DNA of 64,000 nt from Micromonospora sp. WMMD1120 (GCF_029626235.1 NZ_JARUBO010000005.1:2140501-2204500); one strand, 5' to 3'; positions 1-7,617 are shown, counted from the stretch's first letter. The notes: generated by a model not told the origin, from the letters alone. Program-made: numbers and translations.

Positions 1-93
1 GGTCGACGGGTCGCCAACTCGACGCCGGAGGCCCCGCGCACCAACGGCTCGTCCGTCGCCACTCCGGGTGGCGTTACCGCAAACCGCCCGTAG
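1..93 (+). CDS. C-terminal tail of upstream gene, probably purF (partial)
   Basis: Frame 1 is open from the window edge and stops at TAG 91-93, giving 30 residues ending TPGGVTANRP. The piece is Ser/Thr/Pro-rich with no motif, as expected of a poorly conserved C-terminus. It lies 74 bases upstream of purM on the same strand. In many actinobacteria purF (amidophosphoribosyltransferase) directly precedes purM, so I infer purF from gene order only; nothing in these residues proves it. Confidence 0.45.
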   Translation, partial: GRRVANSTPEAPRTNGSSVATPGGVTANRP

Positions 94-167
94 CACCAAC
101 CGGCGCGGCCCGGCCACCGCCGGCGCGGCACCGAGAAACGCGGCACCGAGAAACAAAGGGGAGAACC

Positions 168-1322
168 GTGACGCACGTGTCCGAGCGCAGCGGCGCAGGA
201 AGCAGCCCGACCGGCGCCGGTGGTGACCGCCAGCCCTGGACGGCCGGCGCTGGCCGCCAGCCGCGCAAGCGCTCGGTCTCGTACGCCGACGCCGGGGTCT
301 CCATCGACGCGGGCGACCGCGCGGTGGAGCTGCTCAAGTCGAAGGTGCGCCAGACCCGCCGTCCCGAGGTGCTCGGTGACCTCGGTGGGTTCGCCGGTCT
401 GTTCCGGCTGGACACGAAGAAGTACAAGAACCCGATCCTCGCGTCCTCCACTGACGGCGTGGGCACCAAGCTGGTGATCGCCCAGCAGATGGACATCCAC
501 GACACGGTCGGCATCGACCTGGTCGCGATGGTCGTGGACGACCTGGTGGCCTGCGGCGCCGAGCCGCTGTTCCTGCTCGACTACATCGCCACCGGCGAGG
601 TCGTTCCGGACAAGGTCGCCGAGATCGGCGCGGGCATCGCCGACGGCTGCCGCTACGCCGGCTGCGCCCTGCTGGGTGGGGAGACCGCCGAGCACCCCGG
701 CGTGCTGCGCCCGGACGAGTACGACATCTCCGCGACCGGCGTCGGGGTGGTCGAGGAGGCAGACATCCTCAGCCCCGAGCGGGTCGAGGTGGGTGACGTG
801 GTGATCGCCATGCGCTCGTCCGGTCTGCACTCCAACGGCTACTCGCTGGTGCGGCACGTGCTGCTCGGCGCGGCCCGGATGCGTCTGGACATCGTGATCG
901 ACGACTTCGGCCGGCAGCGCACCCTGGGCGAGGAGCTGCTCACCCCGACCAAGATCTACGCCAAGGACTGCCTCAAGCTGATCGCCGAGGCCGAGGTGCG
1001 GGCGCTGTCGCACATCACCGGTGGCGGTATCCCCGGCAACCTGGTCCGGGTGCTGCCCGAGAACGTCGACGCGGTGGTCAACCGGTCCACCTGGAAGCCG
1101 CAGCCGATCTTCGACCTGATCCAGTCGAAGGGCCGCATCGACGACCAGGAGATGGAGTCGACCTTCAACATGGGCGTCGGCATGTTCGCGATCGTGTCGG
1201 CCGAGGACGCCGACCGGGCGCTGGCCACGCTGACCGGCCGTGGGGTCGAGGCGTGGCAGGCCGGCGAGATCATCGAGGGCACCGGCAACGTGCAGATGGT
1301 CGGCCAGCACACCCGAGGATGA
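168..1322 (+). CDS. purM: Phosphoribosylformylglycinamidine cyclo-ligase (AIR synthetase)
   Basis: Fifth step of purine synthesis: ATP-dependent closure of FGAM to aminoimidazole ribonucleotide in the cytosol. The 384-aa product shows the family signatures in order: SYADAGVSIDAGDRAVELLK (~37-56), the ATP-binding stretch STDGVGTKLVIAQ (~91), DDLVACGAEPLFLLDYIATG (~121), GGETAEHPG (~171), ITGGGIPGNL (~284) and FNMGVGMF (~333). The first ~35 residues (Ser/Gly/Arg-rich) extend beyond the usual ~345-350 aa length. GTG 168 follows an AAAGGGGAG ribosome site by four bases, so I keep it, although an internal start cannot be excluded. A small inverted repeat (GATCAC 1321-1326 / GTGATC 1333-1338) sits at the stop codon. 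Confidence 0.97.
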   Translation: MTHVSERSGAGSSPTGAGGDRQPWTAGAGRQPRKRSVSYADAGVSIDAGDRAVELLKSKVRQTRRPEVLGDLGGFAGLFRLDTKKYKNPILASSTDGVGTKLVIAQQMDIHDTVGIDLVAMVVDDLVACGAEPLFLLDYIATGEVVPDKVAEIGAGIADGCRYAGCALLGGETAEHPGVLRPDEYDISATGVGVVEEADILSPERVEVGDVVIAMRSSGLHSNGYSLVRHVLLGAARMRLDIVIDDFGRQRTLGEELLTPTKIYAKDCLKLIAEAEVRALSHITGGGIPGNLVRVLPENVDAVVNRSTWKPQPIFDLIQSKGRIDDQEMESTFNMGVGMFAIVSAEDADRALATLTGRGVEAWQAGEIIEGTGNVQMVGQHTRG

Positions 1323-1381
1323 TCACTTTCTGGTGATCGTACGGGCACCTGATCAGGGCTTCACCCGAGTGGCTCATGCCG

Positions 1382-1411
1382 CCTAGCCTGAAGGGCACCC
1401 CTCAGGCTAGG
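1382..1411 (+). promoter_or_regulatory. Perfect 10-bp hairpin just upstream of the RiPP operon ribosome site
   Basis: CCTAGCCTGA (1382-1391) and TCAGGCTAGG (1402-1411) are perfect reverse complements separated by 10 bases. The right arm ends two bases before the GGAGGAGG ribosome site (1413-1420) of the radical SAM gene at 1424. As DNA it could be a dimeric-repressor operator over the promoter; as RNA it could be a leader stem limiting ribosome access. It does not match an iron-box consensus well. The function is inferred from position only. Confidence 0.5.
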
Positions 1412-1423
1412 TGGAGGAGGGCG

Positions 1424-2557
1424 ATGGCTGCTCGGGGACAGTCGTTCAGCGGGATGCGCGGTCTGGCGGCCATCCCGTCGTACGTCGTCATGCAGCCCAC
1501 CACGCTCTGCAATCTCGACTGCGCCTACTGCTACCTGCCGTTTCGTGCGGACGACAGACCGATGCCGGTGGCGGTGGCCGAGGCGGTGGCGGCGACCGTC
1601 AACCCCTGGGCCAGGGCGGGCCGGTTCTCCGTGGTGTGGCACGGCGGCGAGCCGTTGGCGGCCGGTCGGGAGCACCTGGCCGCCCTGATGGCCCCGTTCG
1701 GGCCCGAGGTCGAGCACCACGTGCAGACGAACGCCACCCTGATCGACGACGACTGGTGCGATTTCTTCGATCGGCACCAGGTGCGGGTGAGCGTGAGCGT
1801 GGACGGGCCCCGGGCGCGCAACGGCGATCGGGTCAACCGTGCCGGCCGGCCGGCGTACGACCGGATCGTGCGCGGGGTGGCGGTGCTGCGCCGCCGTGGT
1901 CTGCCGTTCTCCGCGCTCGCTGTGGTGTCCCGGCCGCAGCCGGGGCTCGCCACCGAGCTGTACGACTACTTCCTCGACCTGGGCTGTGACGTGCTGGGCA
2001 TCAACATCGAGGAGACCGAGGGCGTCAACACCCGGGACAACCGCAACGACCCGGCGGCGGTGACCGCGTTCTGGGCGGAGCTGGTCGCGGCGTGGCGCCG
2101 TGCGCCCCGGATTCACCTTCGGGAGGTCGAGTGGTCGTTGCGGTACGCCGCGGCGGTGCTCGACAACTCCGCGGACGCGGTGCTGCCCCGCCAGTTGGAC
2201 CCGATCCCCACCATCGGTCACGACGGGTCGGTGGTCGTGCTCTCGCCGGAGTTGGCCGGCTTCACCGATCCTCGCTATGGCGATTTCAGCAGCGGCAACG
2301 TGCTGACCACCCCACTGGCGGACATCCTCGGCCGGGCGGCGACGACGCCGTGGGTCGGCGAGTTCCTGGCCGGGGTGGAGGCGTGCCGGGCCTCCTGCCC
2401 GTACTTCGGCTTCTGTGGCGGTGGCCACGCGGCCAACCGGTACTTCGAGCTGGGGCGTTTTGACGGTACGGAGACCGAGCACTGCCGCAACAGCAAGATC
2501 CGCCTATTGGAGGGAGTGTTGGAGCATGCCCGAGACCACGAGTCACCGACGGCGTGA
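1424..2557 (+). CDS. Radical SAM/SPASM peptide maturase (probable cyclophane-forming)
   Basis: The 377-aa protein has the radical SAM cluster motif CxxxCxxC at residues 29-36 (TTLCNLDCAYCYL), a HGGEPL glycine-rich SAM-binding segment, and a C-terminal SPASM-type Cys cluster (CRASCPYFGFCGGGH plus a later EHC) for auxiliary [4Fe-4S] clusters. Such enzymes install C-C or thioether links in ribosomal peptides. I start at ATG 1424, which has GGAGGAGG 4-11 bases upstream; an upstream ATG at 1376 would run through the hairpin and lacks a site. The end overlaps a 75-aa ORF by 32 bases, arguing for coupled translation with its substrate. From memory it resembles maturases that make three-residue cyclophanes on Trp/Phe-X-Asn motifs (database names such as AmcB). 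The regiochemistry is inference. Confidence 0.88.
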   Translation: MAARGQSFSGMRGLAAIPSYVVMQPTTLCNLDCAYCYLPFRADDRPMPVAVAEAVAATVNPWARAGRFSVVWHGGEPLAAGREHLAALMAPFGPEVEHHVQTNATLIDDDWCDFFDRHQVRVSVSVDGPRARNGDRVNRAGRPAYDRIVRGVAVLRRRGLPFSALAVVSRPQPGLATELYDYFLDLGCDVLGINIEETEGVNTRDNRNDPAAVTAFWAELVAAWRRAPRIHLREVEWSLRYAAAVLDNSADAVLPRQLDPIPTIGHDGSVVVLSPELAGFTDPRYGDFSSGNVLTTPLADILGRAATTPWVGEFLAGVEACRASCPYFGFCGGGHAANRYFELGRFDGTETEHCRNSKIRLLEGVLEHARDHESPTA

Positions 2558-2753
2558 GCACGCAGCGAACGACGGAGTCACCGAACGGGTGCGGGAGGTA
2601 GCGCCAGCGCTCGTCGCGTTGCTCCAGGAGGCCGAGGACGCGCGTCGGATGCGCTCGGAGGTGTCGGGCGGGGGTGACGCCAGCGCCGTCTGCGCGTGGA
2701 ACCACTTCGAGAACATCCCGACGTTCTACAACTGGAACAACCGACCGCGCTGA
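2526..2753 (+). CDS. RiPP precursor peptide with Phe/Trp-X-Asn core motifs
   Basis: The 75-aa product has a basic N-terminus (MPETTSHRRREH), a probable helical leader (residues ~18-42, VTERVREVAPALVALLQEAE), a Gly-rich turn (SGGGD ~47-51) and an aromatic/Asn-rich C-terminus, AWNHFENIPTFYNWNNRPR (57-75). The last part contains FEN, FYN and WNN, three aromatic-X-Asn triplets of the kind radical SAM enzymes crosslink into cyclophanes, plus a WNH. ATG 2526 lies inside the maturase gene (32-base overlap) and GGAGGG (2509-2514) is the likely ribosome site. A single Cys (56) precedes the core. No protease or transporter gene follows, so the leader peptidase and exporter must be elsewhere. It matches, as I recall it, the family called AmcA (multiple cyclophane-containing RiPP); I cannot verify this here. 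Confidence 0.8.
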   Translation: MPETTSHRRREHAANDGVTERVREVAPALVALLQEAEDARRMRSEVSGGGDASAVCAWNHFENIPTFYNWNNRPR

Positions 2754-2765
2754 CGGCTGCCGTTG

Positions 2766-2875
2766 TCAGGGGCCTGCCGAGTGCCGGATTGGCTCCGGGT
2801 CGGGCCAGGCCCCTGATCGTCGGCGACTGCACCCGCACGGAACGTGCGTGAGCACGCGGGGGCTACCGCGTGCTC
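2766..2875. terminator. Two hairpins ending the RiPP operon and the facing DUF3073 gene
   Basis: TCAGGGGCCTG (2766-2776) pairs perfectly with CAGGCCCCTGA (2806-2816) across a 29-base loop. A second, compact hairpin has a perfect 10-bp stem, GAGCACGCGG (2850-2859) with CCGCGTGCTC (2866-2875), and a 6-base loop. No T-run follows, which is usual in this group. The pair lies between convergent genes, so the second stem probably serves both strands. Confidence 0.6.
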
Positions 2876-2890
2876 AGCTGCGTCGAGAGG

Positions 2891-3106
2891 TCAGCGGGTC
2901 GGACGAACCCAGGGATCCGGGTCGTCGTCCGCGTGATCCTCATCATCGTCGTCGACGAACTCTTTAGAGTCGTCGTCGAAGTGGTGCTCAGACTTACCAG
3001 CACCCGCCAGTTCGCGCTGCAAGGCGGTGAGGTCGGTGTTCGGGGAGTGGTACTTCAACTCCCGGGCCACCTTCGTCTGCTTGGCCTTAGCACGGCCGCG
3101 CCCCAT
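2891..3106 (-). CDS. DUF3073 family small protein
   Basis: 71 aa starting MGRGRAKAKQTKVARELKY, the hallmark N-terminus of DUF3073, found throughout actinobacteria and of unknown function. The N-terminal third is strongly basic and the C-terminal third is a run of Asp/Glu (around residues 44-63), giving a highly bipolar charge. I choose ATG 3106 rather than the longer frame from 3169 because the family begins exactly at MGRGR. The location near purM is common in the group. The charge pattern suggests nucleic-acid or partner binding, but that is speculation. Confidence 0.9.
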   Translation of the reverse strand: MGRGRAKAKQTKVARELKYHSPNTDLTALQRELAGAGKSEHHFDDDSKEFVDDDDEDHADDDPDPWVRPTR

Positions 3107-3407
3107 GGCTCGACCCCCTCGCACAGAATGCGGGGCAGCCCGAAGGCGGGCCCCGATGACGTCAGGCATCTCTCGTGGCTCTTACGGTACATGGGGATGC
3201 CACCGTTCGGCACCTCGGGTTACCGTCAGCCGGGTCTGCGCGTCGCGTCGATCCGGCCATCACCCAGTGTACCGGGTAAGGAGCGGAGCGTTTGGCACCC
3301 GTGACACCGGACAAACCGCAGCAGAAACGGACCGGGCCCCAGCCTACCGAGCCGCGCTCGCGCAGGAGGCCCGGAGGCGGATCCGGTCGACCCGCCCCCG
3401 GAAGCGC
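3107..3407. other. Intergenic region without a convincing gene
   Basis: 301 bases between two leftward genes. Frames on the plus strand (for example from 3292) are Arg/Pro-rich shadows of the dehydrogenase gene. The segment should hold the DUF3073 promoter near 3110-3250. I see no strong hairpin or RNA gene. Confidence 0.5.
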
Positions 3408-4490
3408 TCAGCGGAGGTGGATCGCGCGGAGCCGACCGACGTCCGCCATCCGCCGCTCCGCCAGCCGGTCGGCGGCCACCGCCGGCGGCACCCCCTCGGC
3501 GTCGGCCAGGCGCAGGATCTCGCGGGTGGTGTCGTAGATCCGGGTCGCCCGCAGCTTGGCCCGGTCGAAGTTGAAGCCCTCGATCTCGTCGGCCACCTGG
3601 ATCACGCCGCCCGCGTTGACCACGTAGTCCGGGGCGTAGAGGATGCCTCGGTCCGCGAGCAGCTTCTCGATGCCGGGGTGGGCGAGTTGGTTGTTCGCCG
3701 CCCCGGCGACCACCTTGGCGCGCAGCGCCGGCACGGTGTCGTCGTTCAGGGCGCCGCCCAGCGCGCACGGGGCGTACACGTCGATGTCGGCCGCGACCAG
3801 CGCGCTCGCGTCGTCCACCAGGCTGACCTGCGGGTGGTTGGTACGGACCCAGGCCAGCGCCTTTGGGTTGACGTCGGTGGCGACCACCTCGGCGCCGTCC
3901 TCCAGCAGGTGCCCGGTGAGGTACTTGCCGACCTTGCCCAGGCCGGCCACGCCGACCCGCCGGCCCCGCAGGCTCGGGGTGCCCCACACGTGCTCGGCCG
4001 CCGCCCGCATGCCCTGGAAGACGCCCCAGGCGGTCAGGATCGACGAGTCGCCCGCTCCGCCGTGCTCCACGCTGCGCCCGGTGACGTAGCGGGTCTCCCG
4101 GGCCACCACGTCCATGTCGGGGACGTAGGTGCCGACGTCGCAGGCGGTGTAGTAGCGGCCGCCCAGCGACTCCACGAAGCGGCCGTACGCGCGCAGCAAC
4201 GCCTCGCTCTTGAGCTCCTCCGGGTCACCCCAGATGACGGCCTTGCCGCCGCCCAGGTCAAGACCCGCGAGCGCGTTCTTGTACGCCATCCCGCGGGACA
4301 GGTCGAGCACGTCGGCGAGGGCCTCGTCCTCGCTCGCGTACGGGTAGAAGCGGGTGCCGCCGAGCGCCGGCCCCAGCGCGGTGGAGTAGATCCCGATGAT
4401 CGCCTTCAGGCCGCTCTGCTTGTCCTGGCAGAACACGACCTGTTCGTGACCGGCCGACGCCGGGTCGTCGGTGCTCGCGAATACGCCCAT
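3408..4490 (-). CDS. vdh: Valine/leucine dehydrogenase (Glu/Leu/Phe/Val DH family)
   Basis: NAD-dependent oxidative deamination of branched-chain amino acids to 2-oxo acids, supplying branched acyl-CoA precursors. The 360-aa length fits the family. Visible features: substrate-binding [15 protein letters not shown] (~44-58), the catalytic-lysine segment [14 protein letters not shown] (~77-90), the [10 protein letters not shown] loop (~118), a Rossmann motif [12 protein letters not shown] (~179-190) and [12 protein letters not shown] (~240). ATG 4490 begins [10 protein letters not shown], typical of actinobacterial enzymes. The choice of valine over leucine or phenylalanine as main substrate rests on known Streptomyces relatives and is not certain from sequence. 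Confidence 0.9.
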   Translation of the reverse strand: MGVFASTDDPASAGHEQVVFCQDKQSGLKAIIGIYSTALGPALGGTRFYPYASEDEALADVLDLSRGMAYKNALAGLDLGGGKAVIWGDPEELKSEALLRAYGRFVESLGGRYYTACDVGTYVPDMDVVARETRYVTGRSVEHGGAGDSSILTAWGVFQGMRAAAEHVWGTPSLRGRRVGVAGLGKVGKYLTGHLLEDGAEVVATDVNPKALAWVRTNHPQVSLVDDASALVAADIDVYAPCALGGALNDDTVPALRAKVVAGAANNQLAHPGIEKLLADRGILYAPDYVVNAGGVIQVADEIEGFNFDRAKLRATRIYDTTREILRLADAEGVPPAVAADRLAERRMADVGRLRAIHLR

Positions 4491-4683
4491 GACTGGCTCC
4501 TACGGTGGGTGCGCCCTTGTGGGACGCGGACCTGGATGTACCCCGGCGGGGATGCTGCCGGTGTGATCGAGCCTAGTATCGGTGCCCGCGCGGGCGTTCG
4601 ACGCGGCAGCGCCGTCCCACGTTGCGGCGCGCGCGCTCCGGCCGCTGGCCGCGTACCGGTGCGGTTCGTGGGAGGATCGCGCG

Positions 4684-5523
4684 GTGCCGTCGCTCTTCGC
4701 TTCTTACCTGCGCGTGTACGAACCATTGGCCGCCTTCGACCGGGACCGGCAGAGCTACTGGCGCCGCTACGTCTCGGAGGGGCGCGCGGTCGCCCCGGTC
4801 GAGGGCCCCGGTCGCCAGCGGACGGCGGTGATCGAGGCGCTCGGCGCCGGCTGGACCCGACTGCCGGACCTGCCGGAGGAGGCGTACGTCCTGGAGTCGG
4901 ACGACAGCCTCCTGGTCTGCCCGTGGAACCTGCGGATCCGGGTCGCCGAGGCGGCGCTCAGCGCCCGGGACGGGGTGCCCTCGGTGCTCGCCGACGCTTT
5001 CGTGCCGCCGGTGCTCGCCGGTCAGGCGCGGGCGGTGGTGGACGACTGGCGCAGTGGCGCCCGGGTGCTGGAGCACGGGGTGCCCCGGGTGCACGAGCAG
5101 ATCGCCACCTGGGGGGTGCCGCTGCGGTGGTTCGTGCTCTTCGATCCGGGGGAGCGCGACCTGGTCACCCAGCCCGGTCGGCGGGCGCTGCGCTACCGCA
5201 CCGAGATATCCAAGGCACGACGGCGCTCGTCGCGGGCGCTGTCGGTGTTGCGCAAGTCGGTGGGCGAGGCGCCGATCACCGAGGCGGTGGAGGAGGCGGC
5301 CCGCTGGCTGGAGGAGTTCCATCCGCGGTCGGTGGTCGAGTTGGACTACGGCGGTCTCGTCGACCTGCTCTCGGACGAGACGCTGGCCGCCGACGACTCG
5401 CCCGAGCTGGTCGCCAGTGGCCTGGCCGGGCTGTCCCGTGGGGAGGCCGAGGAGGCGTCCGCCGCGTACGACAAGTTGGTGGCCCGATGGCGTGCGGTGC
5501 AGCTGCTCGAGCGGTGCAACTAG
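4684..5523 (+). CDS. Conserved actinobacterial hypothetical protein
   Basis: 279 aa from GTG 4684, which has GGGAGGATCG 5-14 bases upstream; the longer frame to 4582 lacks a ribosome site. The product starts MPSLFASYLRVYEPLAAFDR and contains many Trp and Arg residues, a conserved-looking WYxxF-like block (WGVPLRWFVLFDPGERDL ~141-158) and an Arg-rich segment (KARRRSSRALSVLRKS ~175-190) followed by an acidic helix. It is soluble, with no signal peptide or membrane segment. I recognise it as a protein kept in Streptomyces and Micromonospora but know no function for it. Confidence 0.8.
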   Translation: MPSLFASYLRVYEPLAAFDRDRQSYWRRYVSEGRAVAPVEGPGRQRTAVIEALGAGWTRLPDLPEEAYVLESDDSLLVCPWNLRIRVAEAALSARDGVPSVLADAFVPPVLAGQARAVVDDWRSGARVLEHGVPRVHEQIATWGVPLRWFVLFDPGERDLVTQPGRRALRYRTEISKARRRSSRALSVLRKSVGEAPITEAVEEAARWLEEFHPRSVVELDYGGLVDLLSDETLAADDSPELVASGLAGLSRGEAEEASAAYDKLVARWRAVQLLERCN

Positions 5524-5538
5524 GGCATATCCCCGTTG

Positions 5539-5564
5539 GAGCGCTCCCAAGGTGAGGGGCGCTC
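5539..5564 (+). terminator. Hairpin after the 4684 gene
   Basis: GAGCGC(TCC) at 5539-5547 pairs with (GGG)GCGCTC ending at 5564, a nine-pair stem with one G-T pair, 16 bases after the stop codon. No T-tail. A probable terminator separating this gene from bldC. Confidence 0.5.
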
Positions 5565-5575
5565 GTAGTTGACGC

Positions 5576-5590
5576 ATCACGAACCGTGAT
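5576..5590. promoter_or_regulatory. Short perfect palindrome in the bldC upstream region
   Basis: ATCACG (5576-5581) and CGTGAT (5585-5590) flank AAC. It lies in an unusually AT-rich patch (5576-5640) for this genome, nearly 200 bases before bldC, next to a TTGACG (5569-5574) that could be a -35 hexamer. It may be part of a regulated distal bldC promoter; no further support is visible. Confidence 0.3.
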
Positions 5591-5773
5591 CATGAGTCCG
5601 AATAAGGTACTTTCTGACGTGTAAAAGTCGTAAAAATCGGGCATGGTTCATCCGTCCGTCTAGGGACCTTCATCCGTTCGGCCCATGTCGGACATCGGGG
5701 ACTAGCCGGACCATGGGAGACGCGTCGGCCGGCGGGACCCCGGCCGATGTCTATACATGTGGAGGAGTGACCG

Positions 5774-5983
5774 ATGGCATCGCGAACGCACGAACCAGAG
5801 CCGCTGCTCACACCGGCCGAGGTGGCGTCGATGTTCCGTGTCGACCCGAAGACGGTGACCCGGTGGGCCAAGGCGGGCAAGCTCAGCGCCATCCGCACCC
5901 TGGGTGGCCACCGTCGCTACCGCGAGTCGGAGGTCAGGGCGCTGTTGCAGGGCCAGATCCCGCAGCAGCGGCAGGGCGACTGA
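5774..5983 (+). CDS. bldC: BldC, MerR-like developmental regulator
   Basis: 69 aa consisting almost only of one MerR-type winged helix-turn-helix: LLTPAEVASMFRVDPKTVTR (~11-30) then WAKAGKLSAIRTLGGHRRYR (~31-50). It has no effector domain, which is characteristic of BldC, the small DNA-binding protein that in Streptomyces binds cooperatively to direct repeats and delays sporulation. ATG 5774 has GGAGGAG 8-14 bases upstream. It is monocistronic: a strong hairpin follows at 6005. The ~200-base AT-rich leader upstream suggests complex promoter control. Confidence 0.96.
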   Translation: MASRTHEPEPLLTPAEVASMFRVDPKTVTRWAKAGKLSAIRTLGGHRRYRESEVRALLQGQIPQQRQGD

Positions 5984-6004
5984 GCCAGCAGCGACATAGT
6001 TTCC

Positions 6005-6042
6005 GGTCAGGGGCGGTGGATCTCGATCCGCCGCCCCTGACC
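6005..6042. terminator. Strong bidirectional terminator between bldC and the PPOX gene
   Basis: GGTCAGGGGCGG (6005-6016) pairs perfectly with CCGCCCCTGACC (6031-6042); inside it GGAT/ATCC extends the stem. It sits 22 bases after bldC and 15 bases beyond the end of the facing gene, so it can serve both. Confidence 0.8.
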
Positions 6043-6056
6043 ATGTCCGCGCTGGG

Positions 6057-6446
6057 TCAGCGCTGCCCCTCGGTCAGCGTCAACCGGATGCCGACGGTCC
6101 CGCCCTCGCCCCGGCGGAGCCGGCTGCCCAGCAGACTCAGCCGACCGATCAGCCGGTACTTGTGTTTCAACAGGTCGCGGACCCGACCGGTGTCGCCGCT
6201 CCCGTAGAGCGTGGCGCGCGCCGGCAGCTCCGCGCCGTGTGGCCGGCCCCGCACGTCGCACGGGGCCACAGTCACCGCGCCGTTGTTGCGGATCCGCTTC
6301 ACCTTGCCGGAGTCGGCCCGGGTCCAGACCGCCAACGCGTCACCGTCGCGTACCGCCCAGACCGGGGTCGGCACCGCCCGACCGTCCCTGCGGAAGGTCG
6401 TGAGCAGGATGTACTTCTCGGCCGACAGTCGGTCCAGCGCGGTCAC
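6057..6446 (-). CDS. PPOX-class (pyridoxamine oxidase-like) flavin/F420-dependent protein
   Basis: 129 aa from GTG 6446. The fold signature is the N-terminal LSAEKYILLTTFRRDGRAVP followed by VWAVRDGDALAVWT and KVKRIRNNGAVTVAPCD, typical of small split-barrel F420- or FMN-binding reductases numerous in actinobacteria. The RGRPHGAELPARAT stretch is the usual mid-barrel segment. The substrate is unknown. It faces bldC and is divergent from the methyltransferase at 6492, leaving 45 bases for both promoters. Confidence 0.85.
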   Translation of the reverse strand: MTALDRLSAEKYILLTTFRRDGRAVPTPVWAVRDGDALAVWTRADSGKVKRIRNNGAVTVAPCDVRGRPHGAELPARATLYGSGDTGRVRDLLKHKYRLIGRLSLLGSRLRRGEGGTVGIRLTLTEGQR

Positions 6447-6491
6447 GCCGCCAGGATACGACCGCGGTGGGCCGCTGAGTGGTCGGATAGC

Positions 6492-7280
6492 GTGAACGTC
6501 GTGACGGCGCAGCCTCGAATCGGTGACGTGGTCGGCGAGCTGCTGCGGGACACCCTCGCGGTGGCCACCGGCGTGGGACCCCGACCGCTCGTCGGCGGTC
6601 GACTGCCGCGACCGGTCATCGAGATCATCGAGCGGGACGACGGTCTGATCAACGGTGCGCCGGCAGCGCACTACCTGGACGGGCCGGCGCACTGGCAACC
6701 GTACGACCACCGGGCGGTGGAGCGGGCCGAGGGCGAGACGCTCGACATCGGCACCGGCGCCGGCCGGATCGCGCTGCTGCTCCAGGAGCGCGGAGTGCCG
6801 GTCACCGGGCTGGACACCTCGGCGGGCGCGCTGGAGGTGAGCCGGCGTCGTGGGGTGCGGCGGCTGGTGCACGGCACCGTCGACACGCACGTGGCCGACA
6901 ACGCGCGGTACGACACGTTCCTGCTGCTCGGCAACAATCTCGGACTGTTCGAGGGGCGGGAGCGGGCACCGGAGCTGCTGGCGGCGCTCGCCGCGCTGGC
7001 CCGGCCGGGAGCGCGGATCATCGCGCAGGGCACCGACCCGTACGGCACCCGCGACCCGGTGCACACCGGCTACCACGAGCGCAACCGTCGACGCGGCCGG
7101 CTGGGCGGCCAGCTGCGCCTGCGGCTGCGCTACCGGGAGTTGGGCACCGAGTGGTTCGACTACCTGGTCTGCTCGGCCGACGAGTTCGCCGAGCTGGTGC
7201 ACGGCAGCGGCTGGCGGCTGACCGACGTGGACGACCGCGACGCGCCCTACTACCTCGCCACCCTGCGCCTCGGGCGCTGA
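6492..7280 (+). CDS. Class I SAM-dependent methyltransferase
   Basis: About 262 aa. SAM-binding motif I is GETLDIGTGAGRIALLLQERG (roughly residues 80-100), followed by VTGLDTSAGALEVSRRRG (motif II acid in LD) and the motif IV region YDTFLLLGNNLGLFEG. The last third carries an Arg-rich patch (HERNRRRGRLGGQLRLRLRY). GTG 6492 or GTG 6501 are both possible starts and neither has a clear ribosome site; the transcript may be leaderless. The substrate is not identifiable. It ends at a strong terminator (7283-7321). Confidence 0.85.
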   Translation: MNVVTAQPRIGDVVGELLRDTLAVATGVGPRPLVGGRLPRPVIEIIERDDGLINGAPAAHYLDGPAHWQPYDHRAVERAEGETLDIGTGAGRIALLLQERGVPVTGLDTSAGALEVSRRRGVRRLVHGTVDTHVADNARYDTFLLLGNNLGLFEGRERAPELLAALAALARPGARIIAQGTDPYGTRDPVHTGYHERNRRRGRLGGQLRLRLRYRELGTEWFDYLVCSADEFAELVHGSGWRLTDVDDRDAPYYLATLRLGR

Positions 7281-7282
7281 GC

Positions 7283-7321
7283 GCGGCCCCGGCGCCCGAC
7301 GGTGCCGAGCGCCGGGGCCGC
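7283..7321. terminator. Bidirectional terminator
   Basis: GCGGCCCCGGCGC (7283-7295) and GCGCCGGGGCCGC (7309-7321) form a perfect 13-bp stem with a 13-base loop, directly between the convergent methyltransferase and the Ca-repeat gene. Confidence 0.85.
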
Positions 7322-7329
7322 CGTACGCC

Positions 7330-7617
7330 TCAGACCTGGACGGTCGGGGGAAGCTGCTCGGGCGGGAGGCCGCCGTCGCCGTCGACGACCTCGTCCGGGG
7401 TGCCGTCCTCGTCGATGTCGACCATGGTGATGTCCACCTTGCCGTCACCGTCGGTGTCGAACTGGAACAGGTCGGCCTTGCCGTCGCCGTCGGTGTCCAC
7501 CACCCACACGTCGGTCTGGCCGTCGTTGTTGGTGTCCGCGCGCAGCAGTTCGACCCGCTCGTCGCCCCGGGTCTCCACGATCTCGGTATCGGTGACGCTC
7601 TCCGGTGCCTGGCTCAT
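7330..7617 (-). CDS. Small acidic protein with tandem Asp-rich calcium-binding-type repeats
   Basis: 95 aa. From residue ~27 it is a chain of DxDxDG loops: DTNNDGQTDVW, DTDGDGKADLF, DTDGDGKVDIT, DIDEDGTPDE, with a partial VDGDGG. Each repeat is 11-12 residues, like thrombospondin type 3 or dockerin calcium loops, with hydrophobic residues alternating between loops. No signal peptide or membrane helix is visible, so as annotated it would stay in the cytosol, unusual for this repeat type. ATG 7617 starts MSQAPESVTDTEIVETRGDE. The function is unknown; calcium binding is inferred from the loops. Confidence 0.8.
   Translation of the reverse strand: MSQAPESVTDTEIVETRGDERVELLRADTNNDGQTDVWVVDTDGDGKADLFQFDTDGDGKVDITMVDIDEDGTPDEVVDGDGGLPPEQLPPTVQV

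Noticed and set aside
1376..1423. Earlier ATG start for the radical SAM gene
   Set aside because: It would translate through the perfect hairpin and has no ribosome site, whereas ATG 1424 has GGAGGAGG.
3027..5555. 842-codon open frame on the plus strand
   Set aside because: It runs antisense to the valine dehydrogenase and out of frame with the 4684 gene, is Arg/Gly/Ala-rich and has no domain; typical shadow frame of GC-rich DNA.
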